DNA of 64,000 nucleotides. It comes from Mucilaginibacter sp. (GTDB taxonomy: Bacteria; Bacteroidota; Bacteroidia; Sphingobacteriales; Sphingobacteriaceae). Shown in pieces: positions 43,031-51,549 of this stretch (position 1 is its first letter; every line of letters starts with the position of its first letter). The DNA lies in NCBI GenBank assembly GCA_031292485.1, contig JARLHA010000059.1, positions 1 through 64,000 on the forward strand, in the 5' to 3' direction. The notes below the pieces were generated by a model. It was not told the origin of the DNA. It did no database searches and saw nothing but the letters and a program-made list of their open reading frames with translations. The position numbers and the translations under genes are program-made.

Positions 43031-44623
43031 ATGACTAAAACTGTGGATTTCCTGGTTGTCGGATCAGGTATAGCGGGATTGAGTTTTGCCCTTAAGGCGG
43101 CGAAACATGGTAAAGTTCTGATAGTTACGAAATCAAACGAAGATGAATCGAACACGAAGTATGCCCAGGGCGGGGTCGCAGTTGTTGTTGATAAAAAGGA
43201 TGATTCCTTCGAAAAACATATACAGGATACCTTAATATCCGGCGATGGGCTTTGTGATAAAGAAGTAGTAGAGGCGGTAGTAAAAGAAGGCCCGGCCAGG
43301 ATCAATGAAATTATTGATTACGGAACCAATTTTGATAAAACAAATGAAGGCCTTTATGATCTTGCAAAAGAAGGTGGCCATTCTGAATTCCGGGTACTGC
43401 ATTATAAAGATATCACCGGTTTTGAGATAGAAAGGTCATTATTGGAACAGATCCACAACGAACCTAATATTGAGATATTAACCCATTATTTTGCGGTTGA
43501 TTTAATTACCCAGCACCATTTAGGCGTATTGGTTGGTAAATCAACCACGGATATTACCTGTTATGGTATTTATGCTTTTAACAACCATACCAAAAATGTT
43601 GAAAAAATACTGTCAAAGGTTACCGTAATGGCTTCAGGAGGTGCCGGCCATATTTATTCCATTACAACAAACCCGACGATAGCAACTGGTGATGGCGTTG
43701 CCATGGTTTACCGGGCTAAAGGAAAAGTGAGGAATATGGAATTTATTCAGTTTCATCCGACGGCTTTATATAATCCGGGTGAATATCCTTCTTTTTTAAT
43801 TTCAGAAGCGGTTCGTGGTTTTGGAGGGATATTAAAGCGCACCAATGGCGAAGAATTTATGCAGGAATATGATGAGCGTAAATCATTAGCGCCCAGGGAT
43901 ATAACCGCAAGAGCTATTGATGCAGAGATGAAAAAGTCAGGGGAAGATTTTGTTTACCTGGATATCAGGCATCGCAGTAAAAAAGATATTTTAAAACATT
44001 TTCCAAATATTTATGCCAAATGCCTGGAGATAGGCATTGACATGACCAAAGATATGATTCCGGTGGCGCCTGCCTGTCATTATATGTGCGGAGGGGTAAT
44101 GGTTGATCATGTTGGTCGTTCGTCCTTATTAAGGCTGTATGCCTGCGGTGAGTGTTCATCCACCGGTTTGCATGGTGCTAATCGTTTAGCATCAAATTCG
44201 TTGTTAGAAGCGCTGGTATTTGCTCACAGGATATATGAGGACGCAATAATGCAATTTAAGGATGTAACAATTCCTGAGAATATACCCGACTGGGATGAAA
44301 AAGGAGTACAGTTATCTAATGAAGATATCCTGGTAACCCATAATGTGCGTGAAATGCAAAAAGTGATGAATGATTATGTGGGTATAGTCCGCTCTGATTT
44401 CAGGCTGGAAAGAGCTATGCGCCGTTTAGGTTTATTATATGAAGAAACCGAAGATTTCTACAAAAAAACCAAATTATCAGTAAAGCTTTGTGAATTAAGA
44501 AATTTGATCCAGGTATCATTTTTAGTCGTAAAATCAGCAATGAAGCGTAAAGAAAGCAGGGGTTTGCATTCAACAACGGATTATCCTTTTCATGCGGATA
44601 AGATTGAGGATACGGTTTTTTAA
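43031..44623 (+). CDS. nadB: L-aspartate oxidase
   Basis: A 530-residue FAD-dependent oxidase that makes iminoaspartate from L-aspartate, first step of de novo NAD synthesis. FAD-binding GSGIAGLSFALKAA at the N terminus, then SNTKYAQGGVAVV (family signature), HSEFRVLHYKDITGFEIE, MASGGAGHIYSITTNP, EFIQFHPTALY, the catalytic-region RDITARAIDAEM, and the C-terminal helical domain with RSDFRLERAMRRLGLL. It is typical in length. Its partner nadA is divergent, with 408 bp between them. The tRNA-Gly gene follows on the opposite strand, only 1 bp after the stop. Confidence 0.97.
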   Translation: MTKTVDFLVVGSGIAGLSFALKAAKHGKVLIVTKSNEDESNTKYAQGGVAVVVDKKDDSFEKHIQDTLISGDGLCDKEVVEAVVKEGPARINEIIDYGTNFDKTNEGLYDLAKEGGHSEFRVLHYKDITGFEIERSLLEQIHNEPNIEILTHYFAVDLITQHHLGVLVGKSTTDITCYGIYAFNNHTKNVEKILSKVTVMASGGAGHIYSITTNPTIATGDGVAMVYRAKGKVRNMEFIQFHPTALYNPGEYPSFLISEAVRGFGGILKRTNGEEFMQEYDERKSLAPRDITARAIDAEMKKSGEDFVYLDIRHRSKKDILKHFPNIYAKCLEIGIDMTKDMIPVAPACHYMCGGVMVDHVGRSSLLRLYACGECSSTGLHGANRLASNSLLEALVFAHRIYEDAIMQFKDVTIPENIPDWDEKGVQLSNEDILVTHNVREMQKVMNDYVGIVRSDFRLERAMRRLGLLYEETEDFYKKTKLSVKLCELRNLIQVSFLVVKSAMKRKESRGLHSTTDYPFHADKIEDTVF

Positions 44624-44624
44624 G

Positions 44625-44697
44625 AGCGGAAAACGGGATTCGAACCCGCGGCCTTCAGTTTGGGAAACTGATGCTCTACCAGCTGAGCTATTTCCGC
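44625..44697 (-). tRNA. tRNA-Gly (anticodon CCC)
   Basis: On the minus strand, 73 nt fold as a full cloverleaf. The acceptor stem is GCGGAAA with TTTCCGC, the D arm GCTCAGCTGGTAGAGC, the anticodon stem TCAGT/ACTGA with loop TTCCCAA (anticodon CCC, T33 present), the variable loop AGGCC, and the T arm GCGGG-TTCGAAT-CCCGT. The 3' CCA is not encoded. It reads GGG codons. Confidence 0.95.
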
Positions 44698-44770
44698 TTA
44701 AAGTATTTGCTAAACTTTGCATCAAACATAAATAAAATTTGTCAATCGATATATAATAATAAAAAACTTG

Positions 44771-44871
44771 TCATTGCGGGCGAGGAACGAACGCGGCAAT
44801 CGCGAACTTTGCAAGCGTTCGTGCATAGTGGTGACGGATAATTCGCGATTGACACGCTACGCTCGCAATGA
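44771..44871. repeat. Imperfect inverted repeat (TCATTGCG...CAATCGCGAA type)
   Basis: The left arm (44771-44806) starts TCATTGCGGGCGAGGAACGA and ends CAATCGCGAA. The right arm (44842-44871) on the other strand starts TCATTGCGAGCG and ends CAATCGCGAA. It resembles short dispersed intergenic repeats common in several phyla. It fills the 197-bp gap between tRNA-Gly and the carbonic anhydrase gene. Confidence 0.7.
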
Positions 44872-44894
44872 AAAAAAGTACTAATTTTTAATAT

Positions 44895-45407
44895 ATGCCA
44901 ACTATTCTACCAGTAAAAAATATCAGCCCATCCTGGGGAAACGACTGCTTTATTGCACCCAATGCTACTATAGTAGGCGACGTACAAATGGGAGATAATT
45001 GCTCTGTCTGGTTTAATGCAGTCATCAGGGGCGATGTACATTATATTAAAATTGGCAATAAAACCAATATACAGGATGGCGCTGTTATTCATTGTACTTA
45101 TATGTACGCGCCAACCAATATAGGTAATTGCGTATCGATTGGCCATAATGCTTTGGTGCATGGTTGTACCGTTCATGACCATGTATTAATAGGGATGGGA
45201 GCCATCGTTATGGATCATGTTATTGTTGAGGAGTATGTGATCATCGCTGCCGGCGCCATTGTGCTCGAAAAAACAATTTGCGAATCAGGCTTTTTATATG
45301 CCGGTATCCCAGCAAAAAAAATAAAACCGATAACTGATCAGCAGAGGGTGATGCTTAAAAAGTTACCGGATAATTATGTTATGTATTCAGATTGGTTTAA
45401 GGAGTAG
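44895..45407 (+). CDS. Gamma-class carbonic anhydrase-like protein
   Basis: A 170-residue left-handed beta-helix protein of the gamma carbonic anhydrase/PaaY-YrdA family. Hexapeptide repeats run through residues 15-130 (NATIVGDVQMGDNCSVWFNA, VIRGDVHYIKIG, GHNALVHGCTVHDHVLIGMG). The metal-ligand histidines match the family: H in GAVIHC, GHNALVHG and the next turn. Whether it is active or serves another trimer role cannot be told. Its last 11 bases overlap the end of the convergent Ig-like lipoprotein gene. Confidence 0.9.
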   Translation: MPTILPVKNISPSWGNDCFIAPNATIVGDVQMGDNCSVWFNAVIRGDVHYIKIGNKTNIQDGAVIHCTYMYAPTNIGNCVSIGHNALVHGCTVHDHVLIGMGAIVMDHVIVEEYVIIAAGAIVLEKTICESGFLYAGIPAKKIKPITDQQRVMLKKLPDNYVMYSDWFKE

Positions 45408-47034
45408 AAGGCTCTTTAGGTATAATAACTTCTGTTTCCTGTTCCCAGTTTGGCCTTAGTGTCAAAACGGTTGGGTTAACCCATATATTTTCCGGTTGTA
45501 TTCTTAAATGGATATTGCCGCTATCCCATTTGCCGTTTTTATTATCGTCATATACTACACTGATATTATATTTACCTGTAATATAGTCTTTATAAACTAT
45601 CGGTCCCGATTTATGGATCACATCTTTTCTTAAAATATGATTCCGGTCATCCATTAGCTGTACTATATATGATTTACCGCTATCGGGCACGGTTACCTTC
45701 AACGTCAGCAAGCTATAATTTTCCGGTTTATTAAGTGAAAAATGTTTGATGGCGCCTTTGTTTTTTTCGGCATAAATATCCGTAAAGGCTCCAGCGTTAT
45801 AAATTAAGGTATAGTTGGTGTTTTGTTTCCACCGGTAGTCCACTGTAAATTTCCTGGTGTTTGCCGTATCTCTGACAATGGTAAAATTACTTACCTCGTT
45901 GGAGTCTTCTTTTAAAGTGATCAGGGCCGGGTCAAATGACTCAATCGGGTAACTTGCTGTGGCGATAAGTGGTGTTCGTGGTTTTAGTTTTAAATCACTC
46001 AGGTTGTATTGAAAAGTGAGGATCCTGATGAAAGATTCTTTTTTCCCTTTTCTCAGCGCTAAAGTGTCCAATGGCTTGTTATTATCTAAAATTGTAACTC
46101 TTAACGAATCGAAATCCATATTGCGCATATAGACAGTAGCAGTGTCATTCGTCTTGTTTATTTCTGCAATTTTGTATTTATCAAAATCAGGAGGATAAAC
46201 TATCTTTATAGATGGATTATCCAAACTTTTATTGAAGAAAAAAGATATCTTACCATCCTGGTCAAAATGTTGCTTTTCCAGCAGTTTAAATTTTTCAGGG
46301 GTTTCTTTAAAAAGCTTCAATTCTATATTTGAAGTGTCACGCTGCAGGTTGATTATATTTCTGCTAAAGGCGATCAGCTCTTTATCATTATCATATATTT
46401 TATTTCCGCCGTTTATTTCTTTCAACGCATAAATTTTGTATTTGCCATCATGCAGGTTATTGAGCGAAAAATTACCGCTGGTATCAGTTGTGGTAAATAT
46501 AGTAGGCTTCTTTTTTCCAAAAAGTAAAGAATCCTGTTTTAAAGTAAAAAGCATAACAGTTGCTTCTTTTTCCCTTTCACCAGTTGTGGTATTGATTACC
46601 CGTCCCGACATGCTTAACGAATCGATATGCGGACCGGTTGAAAAAACGTAGGTGAAATTTTTCATCACGTTACTTTCATTTACATCAGCTATTGCCTTTC
46701 CGAAATTGATCACATAGGTAGTATTTTTTTCGAGCGTATCTTTCAGTTTGATGATCAAACTTTTTTTGCTCGTTTTATACTCCGGTATTTTTGTCTGGGC
46801 AGGGCTCATCGTGATTTCGGTATAACTATTCGTTAATTTAAAATACTCATCAAAATCCAGCTGAATAGTGTTGGCCTTAAAATTACGGGTCATGTTTGGC
46901 GGCGTTGCCTTTAGTAATTTCGGCGGATCATGGTCTCTGGGGCCTCCGGTGATCGCTTGCCGGTTAGCACAGCCCATCAACATCAAAAAACCGGGTAAAA
47001 TCAGGGCTAAAAATGAGCATTTTTTGTTTAACAT
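45397..47034 (-). CDS. Ig-like domain lipoprotein
   Basis: A 545-residue protein with a lipoprotein signal peptide, lipobox LMGC with Cys22, so it is probably anchored in the membrane on the periplasmic side or surface. Residues about 32-130 form an SbsA-like Ig domain (PPKLLKATPPNMTRNFKANT, then LEKNTTYVINFGKAIADVNE, FSTG), followed by a carboxypeptidase-regulatory-like beta-sandwich near 145-220 (SMSGRVINTTTGEREKEATV) and further beta-rich sequence. The function is unknown; in Bacteroidota such proteins are common and variable. Confidence 0.85.
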   Translation of the reverse strand: MLNKKCSFLALILPGFLMLMGCANRQAITGGPRDHDPPKLLKATPPNMTRNFKANTIQLDFDEYFKLTNSYTEITMSPAQTKIPEYKTSKKSLIIKLKDTLEKNTTYVINFGKAIADVNESNVMKNFTYVFSTGPHIDSLSMSGRVINTTTGEREKEATVMLFTLKQDSLLFGKKKPTIFTTTDTSGNFSLNNLHDGKYKIYALKEINGGNKIYDNDKELIAFSRNIINLQRDTSNIELKLFKETPEKFKLLEKQHFDQDGKISFFFNKSLDNPSIKIVYPPDFDKYKIAEINKTNDTATVYMRNMDFDSLRVTILDNNKPLDTLALRKGKKESFIRILTFQYNLSDLKLKPRTPLIATASYPIESFDPALITLKEDSNEVSNFTIVRDTANTRKFTVDYRWKQNTNYTLIYNAGAFTDIYAEKNKGAIKHFSLNKPENYSLLTLKVTVPDSGKSYIVQLMDDRNHILRKDVIHKSGPIVYKDYITGKYNISVVYDDNKNGKWDSGNIHLRIQPENIWVNPTVLTLRPNWEQETEVIIPKEPSTP

Positions 47035-47151
47035 AGTTTTTAAGCGATACAGGCGATTTTTATCTTTTGATGATGCCTGATATTAAAAATTAAAAATAAT
47101 TAATTTAATCAGATATTTTTATAATTAATTGTATCTCAATTAATTATAAAG

Positions 47152-49014
47152 CTACCTGGAGATATGAACCATTAAAACGGAGATATCTGACGGTGTTACG
47201 CCAGAAATCCTGGATGCCTGGCCCAGGGTGCGCGGTTTTATCTTCATTAATTTTTCGCGTGCCTCTTTTGAAAGGGAAACCAATTGGTGATAATTAAATT
47301 CAGGATTTATTTCCTTGTCTTCCATTTTCCTCATCCGGTCAACGATGTCTAATTCCTTTTCAAAATAACTCTCATATTTAATTTTTATTTCAGCCTGCTC
47401 AATAGTTTCTTTATCATAGGCCGACAATAAATTATTTAAAGTGTCGTCAGCTTTTCGCAAATCATTAAACCCGATTTGAGGGCGGCTCAATAAATTGAAG
47501 AGTTTGGTGTTTTGGCTAAGGGTACTCGTTCCCATTTCTTCCAGTAAACTATTAACGCTTGCAGGGTCTATTGATTTTGATTTTGTATAAGAAACAATAT
47601 CGTCTGAATTTTTTATTTTATTATTTACTTTTTCAAGCCGCTCGTCGTTGATCAATCCCAGTGCATGTCCCATCGGGCTTAACCTGATGTCGGCGTTATC
47701 CTGGCGTAAAAGCAAACGGTGTTCAGCTCTCGAGGTAAACATCCGGTAAGGTTCTTCTGTTCCTTTGGTCACCAGGTCATCAATCAATACCCCGATGTAA
47801 GATTCAGACCGCTTCATGATCAGTTCGTGTTTATCTTTGATTTTTTGATGTGCATTAATTCCCGCGATAAATCCCTGCGATGCCGCTTCCTCATAACCGG
47901 TGGTTCCATTGATCTGCCCGGCGAAATATAAGTTACTGATCAATTTGGTTTCCAATGTCAGGCCAAGCTGGGTAGGGGGGAAATAATCGTATTCAATAGC
48001 ATAACCAGGCCTGAACATTTTAGCTTTTTCAAAACCCGGTATTTGGATCAGTGCTTTGTATTGAATATCCTCTGGAAGTGATGTAGAAAATCCATTGACA
48101 TATATTTCAACGGTGTTCCATCCTTCGGGTTCCACAAATATCTGGTGACGTTCCCTTTCAGCAAAGCGATTGATCTTGTCTTCAATGGATGGGCAATATC
48201 TTGGACCCAATCCTTTAATCCGCCCGGTAAACATCGGCGATCGTTCAAAACCCTCTTTTAAGGTTTCGTGTACTTTATTATTGGTATAAGTGATCCAGCA
48301 GCAGCGTTGGTCTTTTGCTAATTCAACGTCAGTGTAAGAGAAACGGCCGCGCTCTTCATCGCCCCATTGTTCCTCCATTAAGGCATAGTTCAGGCTTCGG
48401 CCGTCTACCCTTGGTGGTGTTCCGGTTTTCATCCTGCCTGAATCAAACCCCAGTTCCACCAATTGTTCCGTTAAACCGGTTGCAGCCTTTTCCCCCGTAC
48501 GGCCACCGCCAAAGCGTTTTTCGCCTATATGGATAACCCCATTTAAAAAAGTGCCGTTGGTTAGCACCACGGCATCTGATGTTATTTCTATACCAAGCGA
48601 TGTGCGTATACCCGCTATAGTATTGTTTTTTATCAATAGAGAAGTAACTGTATCTTGCCAGAAATCTACATTTGGTGTACGTTCCAGAGCTAAGCGCCAT
48701 TCTTCAGCAAAGCGCATCCTGTCGCTTTGCGCCCTTGGGCTCCACATAGCGGGGCCTTTTGAGCGGTTAAGCATCCTGAATTGAAGTGATGTTTTATCAG
48801 TAATGATACCTGAATATCCCCCAAGTGCGTCAATTTCCCTTACAATTTGTCCTTTTGCAACGCCACCCATTGCAGGATTACAGCTCATTTGTGCTATAAC
48901 ACCCATGTTCATGGTGATTAATAGCACAGAAGAACCAAGGTTAGCTGCTGCTGCTGCTGCCTCACAACCGGCATGGCCGGCGCCTACTACAATTACATTA
49001 TATTTTTTAAACAT
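47152..49014 (-). CDS. mnmG: tRNA uridine 5-carboxymethylaminomethyl modification enzyme MnmG
   Basis: A 620-residue FAD enzyme which with MnmE makes cmnm5U34 in tRNAs reading split codon boxes. N-terminal VGAGHAGCEAAAAAANLG (FAD site), then MSCNPAMGGVAKGQIVREID, RVDGRSLNY, and the conserved C-terminal region QASRISGVTPSDI. ATG 49014 (MFKKYNVIVVG) gives the usual length. A longer frame to 49068 adds MFHVEHQHSTTG, which is the translation of the parS-like palindrome and is rejected. mnmG is often found close to chromosome origins. Confidence 0.96.
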   Translation of the reverse strand: MFKKYNVIVVGAGHAGCEAAAAAANLGSSVLLITMNMGVIAQMSCNPAMGGVAKGQIVREIDALGGYSGIITDKTSLQFRMLNRSKGPAMWSPRAQSDRMRFAEEWRLALERTPNVDFWQDTVTSLLIKNNTIAGIRTSLGIEITSDAVVLTNGTFLNGVIHIGEKRFGGGRTGEKAATGLTEQLVELGFDSGRMKTGTPPRVDGRSLNYALMEEQWGDEERGRFSYTDVELAKDQRCCWITYTNNKVHETLKEGFERSPMFTGRIKGLGPRYCPSIEDKINRFAERERHQIFVEPEGWNTVEIYVNGFSTSLPEDIQYKALIQIPGFEKAKMFRPGYAIEYDYFPPTQLGLTLETKLISNLYFAGQINGTTGYEEAASQGFIAGINAHQKIKDKHELIMKRSESYIGVLIDDLVTKGTEEPYRMFTSRAEHRLLLRQDNADIRLSPMGHALGLINDERLEKVNNKIKNSDDIVSYTKSKSIDPASVNSLLEEMGTSTLSQNTKLFNLLSRPQIGFNDLRKADDTLNNLLSAYDKETIEQAEIKIKYESYFEKELDIVDRMRKMEDKEINPEFNYHQLVSLSKEAREKLMKIKPRTLGQASRISGVTPSDISVLMVHISR

Positions 49015-49051
49015 GATTATGTCGATGTTTGCACCCGTGGTGCTATGCTGA

Positions 49052-49067
49052 TGTTCCACGTGGAACA
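49052..49067. promoter_or_regulatory. parS-like site 1
   Basis: TGTTCCACGTGGAACA, a perfect palindrome that matches the ParB-binding consensus TGTTTCACGTGAAACA at 14 of 16 positions. It lies 38 bp upstream of the mnmG start. Confidence 0.75.
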
Positions 49068-49076
49068 TCTCTTTAA

Positions 49077-49109
49077 AGACTTACGAAGTTTTTAAAACTT
49101 CGTAAGTCT
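49077..49109. repeat. Long palindrome between parS-like sites
   Basis: AGACTTACGAAGTTTT and its complement make a 33-base palindrome around TTTAAA. It could form a hairpin on either strand. It is close to the mnmG start and might affect its transcription. Confidence 0.6.
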
Positions 49110-49131
49110 GACCTGTTCTATAATATTCTAA

Positions 49132-49147
49132 CGTTCCATGTGGAATA
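49132..49147. promoter_or_regulatory. Degenerate parS-like site
   Basis: CGTTCCATGTGGAATA matches the perfect local copies at 13 of 16 positions. It may be a weak or decayed ParB site. Confidence 0.45.
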
Positions 49148-49160
49148 TCTGTATTTCTGT

Positions 49161-49400
49161 AGAGACGCAATACTTTGCGTCTCTTGTATGTCGTTCACGA
49201 GATATTATATTCATACCCCTTGCATTGTTCACGGAGACGTAATATATTACGTCTCCGTGGGGTGAAAATTATTTATTATCGCCCATGTTCCACGTGGAAC
49301 ATTCCCGTTGAAATGCAATACTTTGCGTCTCTAACCAGGCGCCTTATTTTTCGATGTTGTTCGTTTGCCTGTCAATGGGAGGTGCGATGCATCGCGCCTC
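49161..49400. repeat. Cluster of GAGACGC-type palindromes
   Basis: Four related palindromes: AGAGACGCAATACTTTGCGT... (49161-49184), a perfect 30-bp palindrome starting CACGGAGACGTAATA (49231-49260), ...GCAATACTTTGCGTCTCT (about 49315-49332) and GGAGGTGCGATGCATCGCGC (from 49378). Similar sequence occurs after recQ near 38905. They look like dispersed REP-type repeats interleaved with the parS-like sites. Confidence 0.65.
49286..49301. promoter_or_regulatory. parS-like site 2
   Basis: TGTTCCACGTGGAACA, an exact copy of site 1, 234 bp away from it. It lies in gene-free sequence between mnmG and the small membrane protein gene. Confidence 0.75.
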
Positions 49401-49428
49401 TACAATATTCACACCCGCCAGCATAAAA

Positions 49429-49683
49429 TTATTTATTAATCGCCGATGTTCCACGTGGAACATTAAATAATGATAATAATGCTACAAACGCCCAAACACC
49501 TTCTAATACCACAAATGGGTAAAAGCTGATTAAATACGATGAAAAACAACAGATCCCGGCACCAATAAGGTTCAATAGTTTATAGATGTTGCTTTGTGCA
49601 GGCAGCTTTTTATATAGGTTTAATAAAAAAGCAACCAGTAATATTACAACGCCTATAGATGCCAGGAGGTCGGATGCTTTCAT
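49429..49683 (-). CDS. Small membrane protein, CBU_0592-like
   Basis: An 84-residue protein with two or three membrane helices (SIGVVILLVAFLLNLY, LLNLIGAGICCFSSYLISFY, FVVLEGVWAFVALLSLF). The pattern N.IGA...SSYLI.F.PFVVLEGVW matches the CBU_0592-like family of unknown function. The start ATG at 49683 abuts the stop of the ABC-F gene upstream, so the two are co-transcribed. The C-terminal FNVPRGTSAINK is encoded by a parS-like palindrome (49447-49462) and may be a non-conserved extension. Confidence 0.75.
   Translation of the reverse strand: MKASDLLASIGVVILLVAFLLNLYKKLPAQSNIYKLLNLIGAGICCFSSYLISFYPFVVLEGVWAFVALLSLFNVPRGTSAINK
49447..49462. promoter_or_regulatory. parS-like site 3, inside a coding sequence
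   Basis: A third exact TGTTCCACGTGGAACA, 161 bp from site 2, lying within the last codons of the CBU_0592-like gene. Confidence 0.75.
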
Positions 49684-51549
49684 TTAGGCTTCTTTTAATT
49701 CGGTTAATTCAATCCAGCGGATGCTTTTTTCATCCAGTTTGCTATTTAACGTGGCTATTTGTTTTAATACGTCATTAAGTTTATTAGTATCAATGCCAGC
49801 CACGTTTAGTTCTTCATTCTTTTCCAATAGTTGTTTTTCAATAACAGTTATTTCGCTTTCAATGGTCTCAAGCTCCTTAGTCTCTTTAAAGCTTAATTTA
49901 TTTTTTTTAGGTTGAGGAGCTACAGGGGCTTCGGTAACTGCATTTTTTTTACTTTGTTGTTTATTTTCTTCCAGTTCAAGCCTGTACGAAGAATAATTGC
50001 CATTATAGATCTTCACATGCCCGTTTGGTTCCATAATAAAAAGCTGGTCGGTGAGTTTATCCAGTAAGTACCTGTCGTGCGAGACAATCATTAATACGCC
50101 GGTATAATTGGTTAAAAACTCTTCCAATACATTCAGGGTGTCAATATCAAGGTCATTGGTTGGCTCGTCCAGAATTAAAAAGTTGGGGTTTTTCATCAGG
50201 ATGCTCATTAATTGCAACCTTTTCTTTTCGCCACCACTAAGCTTTGAGATAAAACCATATTGTTTGGCAGGAGGAAAAAGGAATAGCGTGAGCAGGGCAG
50301 AGGCGGAAATTAGTTTACCATCAGCCATCGTGATAAACTCCGCTACATTTTTTACAATATCAATAACGCGTTCGTCTTCTTTAAAAACAATGCCCGATTG
50401 ATGAAAATAACCAATAACCGTAGTTTCGCCCTTATCAATAATACCCTTATCCGGCTTTAATCCGCCGGTGATCAGGTTTAATAAGGTTGATTTCCCGCTG
50501 CCGTTCTTTCCCGCCAAGCCGATCCGGTCGCCTTTTTTGAATATATAGCTAAAATTATTGATATAGGTATGCCCGTTGAACGATTTATAAAGATGGTTCA
50601 TCTCCATAATTTTATTCCCCTGGCGTGCTGTTTTAACGGTTAACTCCACTTTTTGCTTGGCGCCGCCGTTTTTGGTTTTATCCTCCAGCTCATAAAAAGC
50701 ATCAATCCTCGCTTTTGATTTGGTGCCGCGTGCCTGCGGCTGGCGGCGCATCCACTCCAGTTCTTTGCGCAATAAATTGGAATTCTTCTGGAAGGCGGCT
50801 TCATCCGCACTTTCGCGCTCTGCCTTCTTTTCCAAATAATAGCCGTAATTACCAATATAGGGGATCATCTTGCCTTTATCAATCTCCAATATCTCATTAC
50901 ACACATTGTCCAGGAAATACCTGTCGTGCGTAACCATCAATATGGTTTTTGAGCCATCGGTCAATAATTTCTCCAGCCATTCAATAGTATCTATGTCCAA
51001 ATGGTTGGTTGGCTCATCCAGGATATAAATATCGGGATCCTCTATCAACAGTTTGGCCAATGCCAAACGCTTTTTCTGGCCCCCCGAAAGTGTAGTGATT
51101 TTTTGGTTGAGGTGATGAATATCCAGCCGGCCCAAAATGGTTTTTATCTTGTACTCGTATTCCCAGGCATCAATATTGCCCATCTCTTCCATTACCTCTT
51201 CTATTGCCCTTGAATTTTCAGGGTCGTTTTCCAGTAACTCCTCGTACTTGCGGATCAGTTGCTGCTGAATATCATCGGCATGAAAAATATAATCGCTAAT
51301 GGTAATGGCATCTTTGAAGCCCGGGTCCTGTTCAAGGTATCCAAGGTTAAGGTCGCGCATTTGCGCAACTTTACCTTCGGTTGGCTTTAAGCTGCCGGCA
51401 AGTAATTTAAGTAAGGTTGATTTTCCGGCGCCGTTAATGCCTACCAGTGCAACCCTCCGGCCCCGGTTAATCCCAATGGATACGTTCCTGAAAAGCCAAT
51501 GGTCATGAAAGGAGTGGCCTAAATTTTCGGCAGAGATATATGTACTCAC
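49684..51549 (-). CDS. ABC-F family ATPase
   Basis: A 621-residue protein with two ABC domains and no membrane part. Walker A sites are GINGAGKST (near 38) and GKNGSGKST (near 350); signature motifs are LSGGQKKRLALAK and LSGGEKKRLQLMS; both Walker B boxes end with DEPTNHLD/DEPTNDLD. The linker between domains is long and Lys/Arg-rich, and a C-terminal coiled coil (about 545-615) is present, as in the Uup subgroup. ABC-F proteins act on ribosomes (rescue of stalls, antibiotic protection); resistance is not implied here. It overlaps the upstream oxidoreductase gene by 4 bases. Confidence 0.92.
   Translation of the reverse strand: MSTYISAENLGHSFHDHWLFRNVSIGINRGRRVALVGINGAGKSTLLKLLAGSLKPTEGKVAQMRDLNLGYLEQDPGFKDAITISDYIFHADDIQQQLIRKYEELLENDPENSRAIEEVMEEMGNIDAWEYEYKIKTILGRLDIHHLNQKITTLSGGQKKRLALAKLLIEDPDIYILDEPTNHLDIDTIEWLEKLLTDGSKTILMVTHDRYFLDNVCNEILEIDKGKMIPYIGNYGYYLEKKAERESADEAAFQKNSNLLRKELEWMRRQPQARGTKSKARIDAFYELEDKTKNGGAKQKVELTVKTARQGNKIMEMNHLYKSFNGHTYINNFSYIFKKGDRIGLAGKNGSGKSTLLNLITGGLKPDKGIIDKGETTVIGYFHQSGIVFKEDERVIDIVKNVAEFITMADGKLISASALLTLFLFPPAKQYGFISKLSGGEKKRLQLMSILMKNPNFLILDEPTNDLDIDTLNVLEEFLTNYTGVLMIVSHDRYLLDKLTDQLFIMEPNGHVKIYNGNYSSYRLELEENKQQSKKNAVTEAPVAPQPKKNKLSFKETKELETIESEITVIEKQLLEKNEELNVAGIDTNKLNDVLKQIATLNSKLDEKSIRWIELTELKEA

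Noticed and set aside
49015..49068. N-terminal extension of MnmG (MFHVEHQHSTTG...)
   Set aside because: These codons translate the parS-like palindrome and the family starts at the internal Met (49014), which gives the usual 620 residues.
49684..51549. Antibiotic-resistance ABC-F protein
   Set aside because: The domain layout with a C-terminal coiled coil fits the general Uup-type housekeeping group; nothing in sequence or context points to drug resistance.
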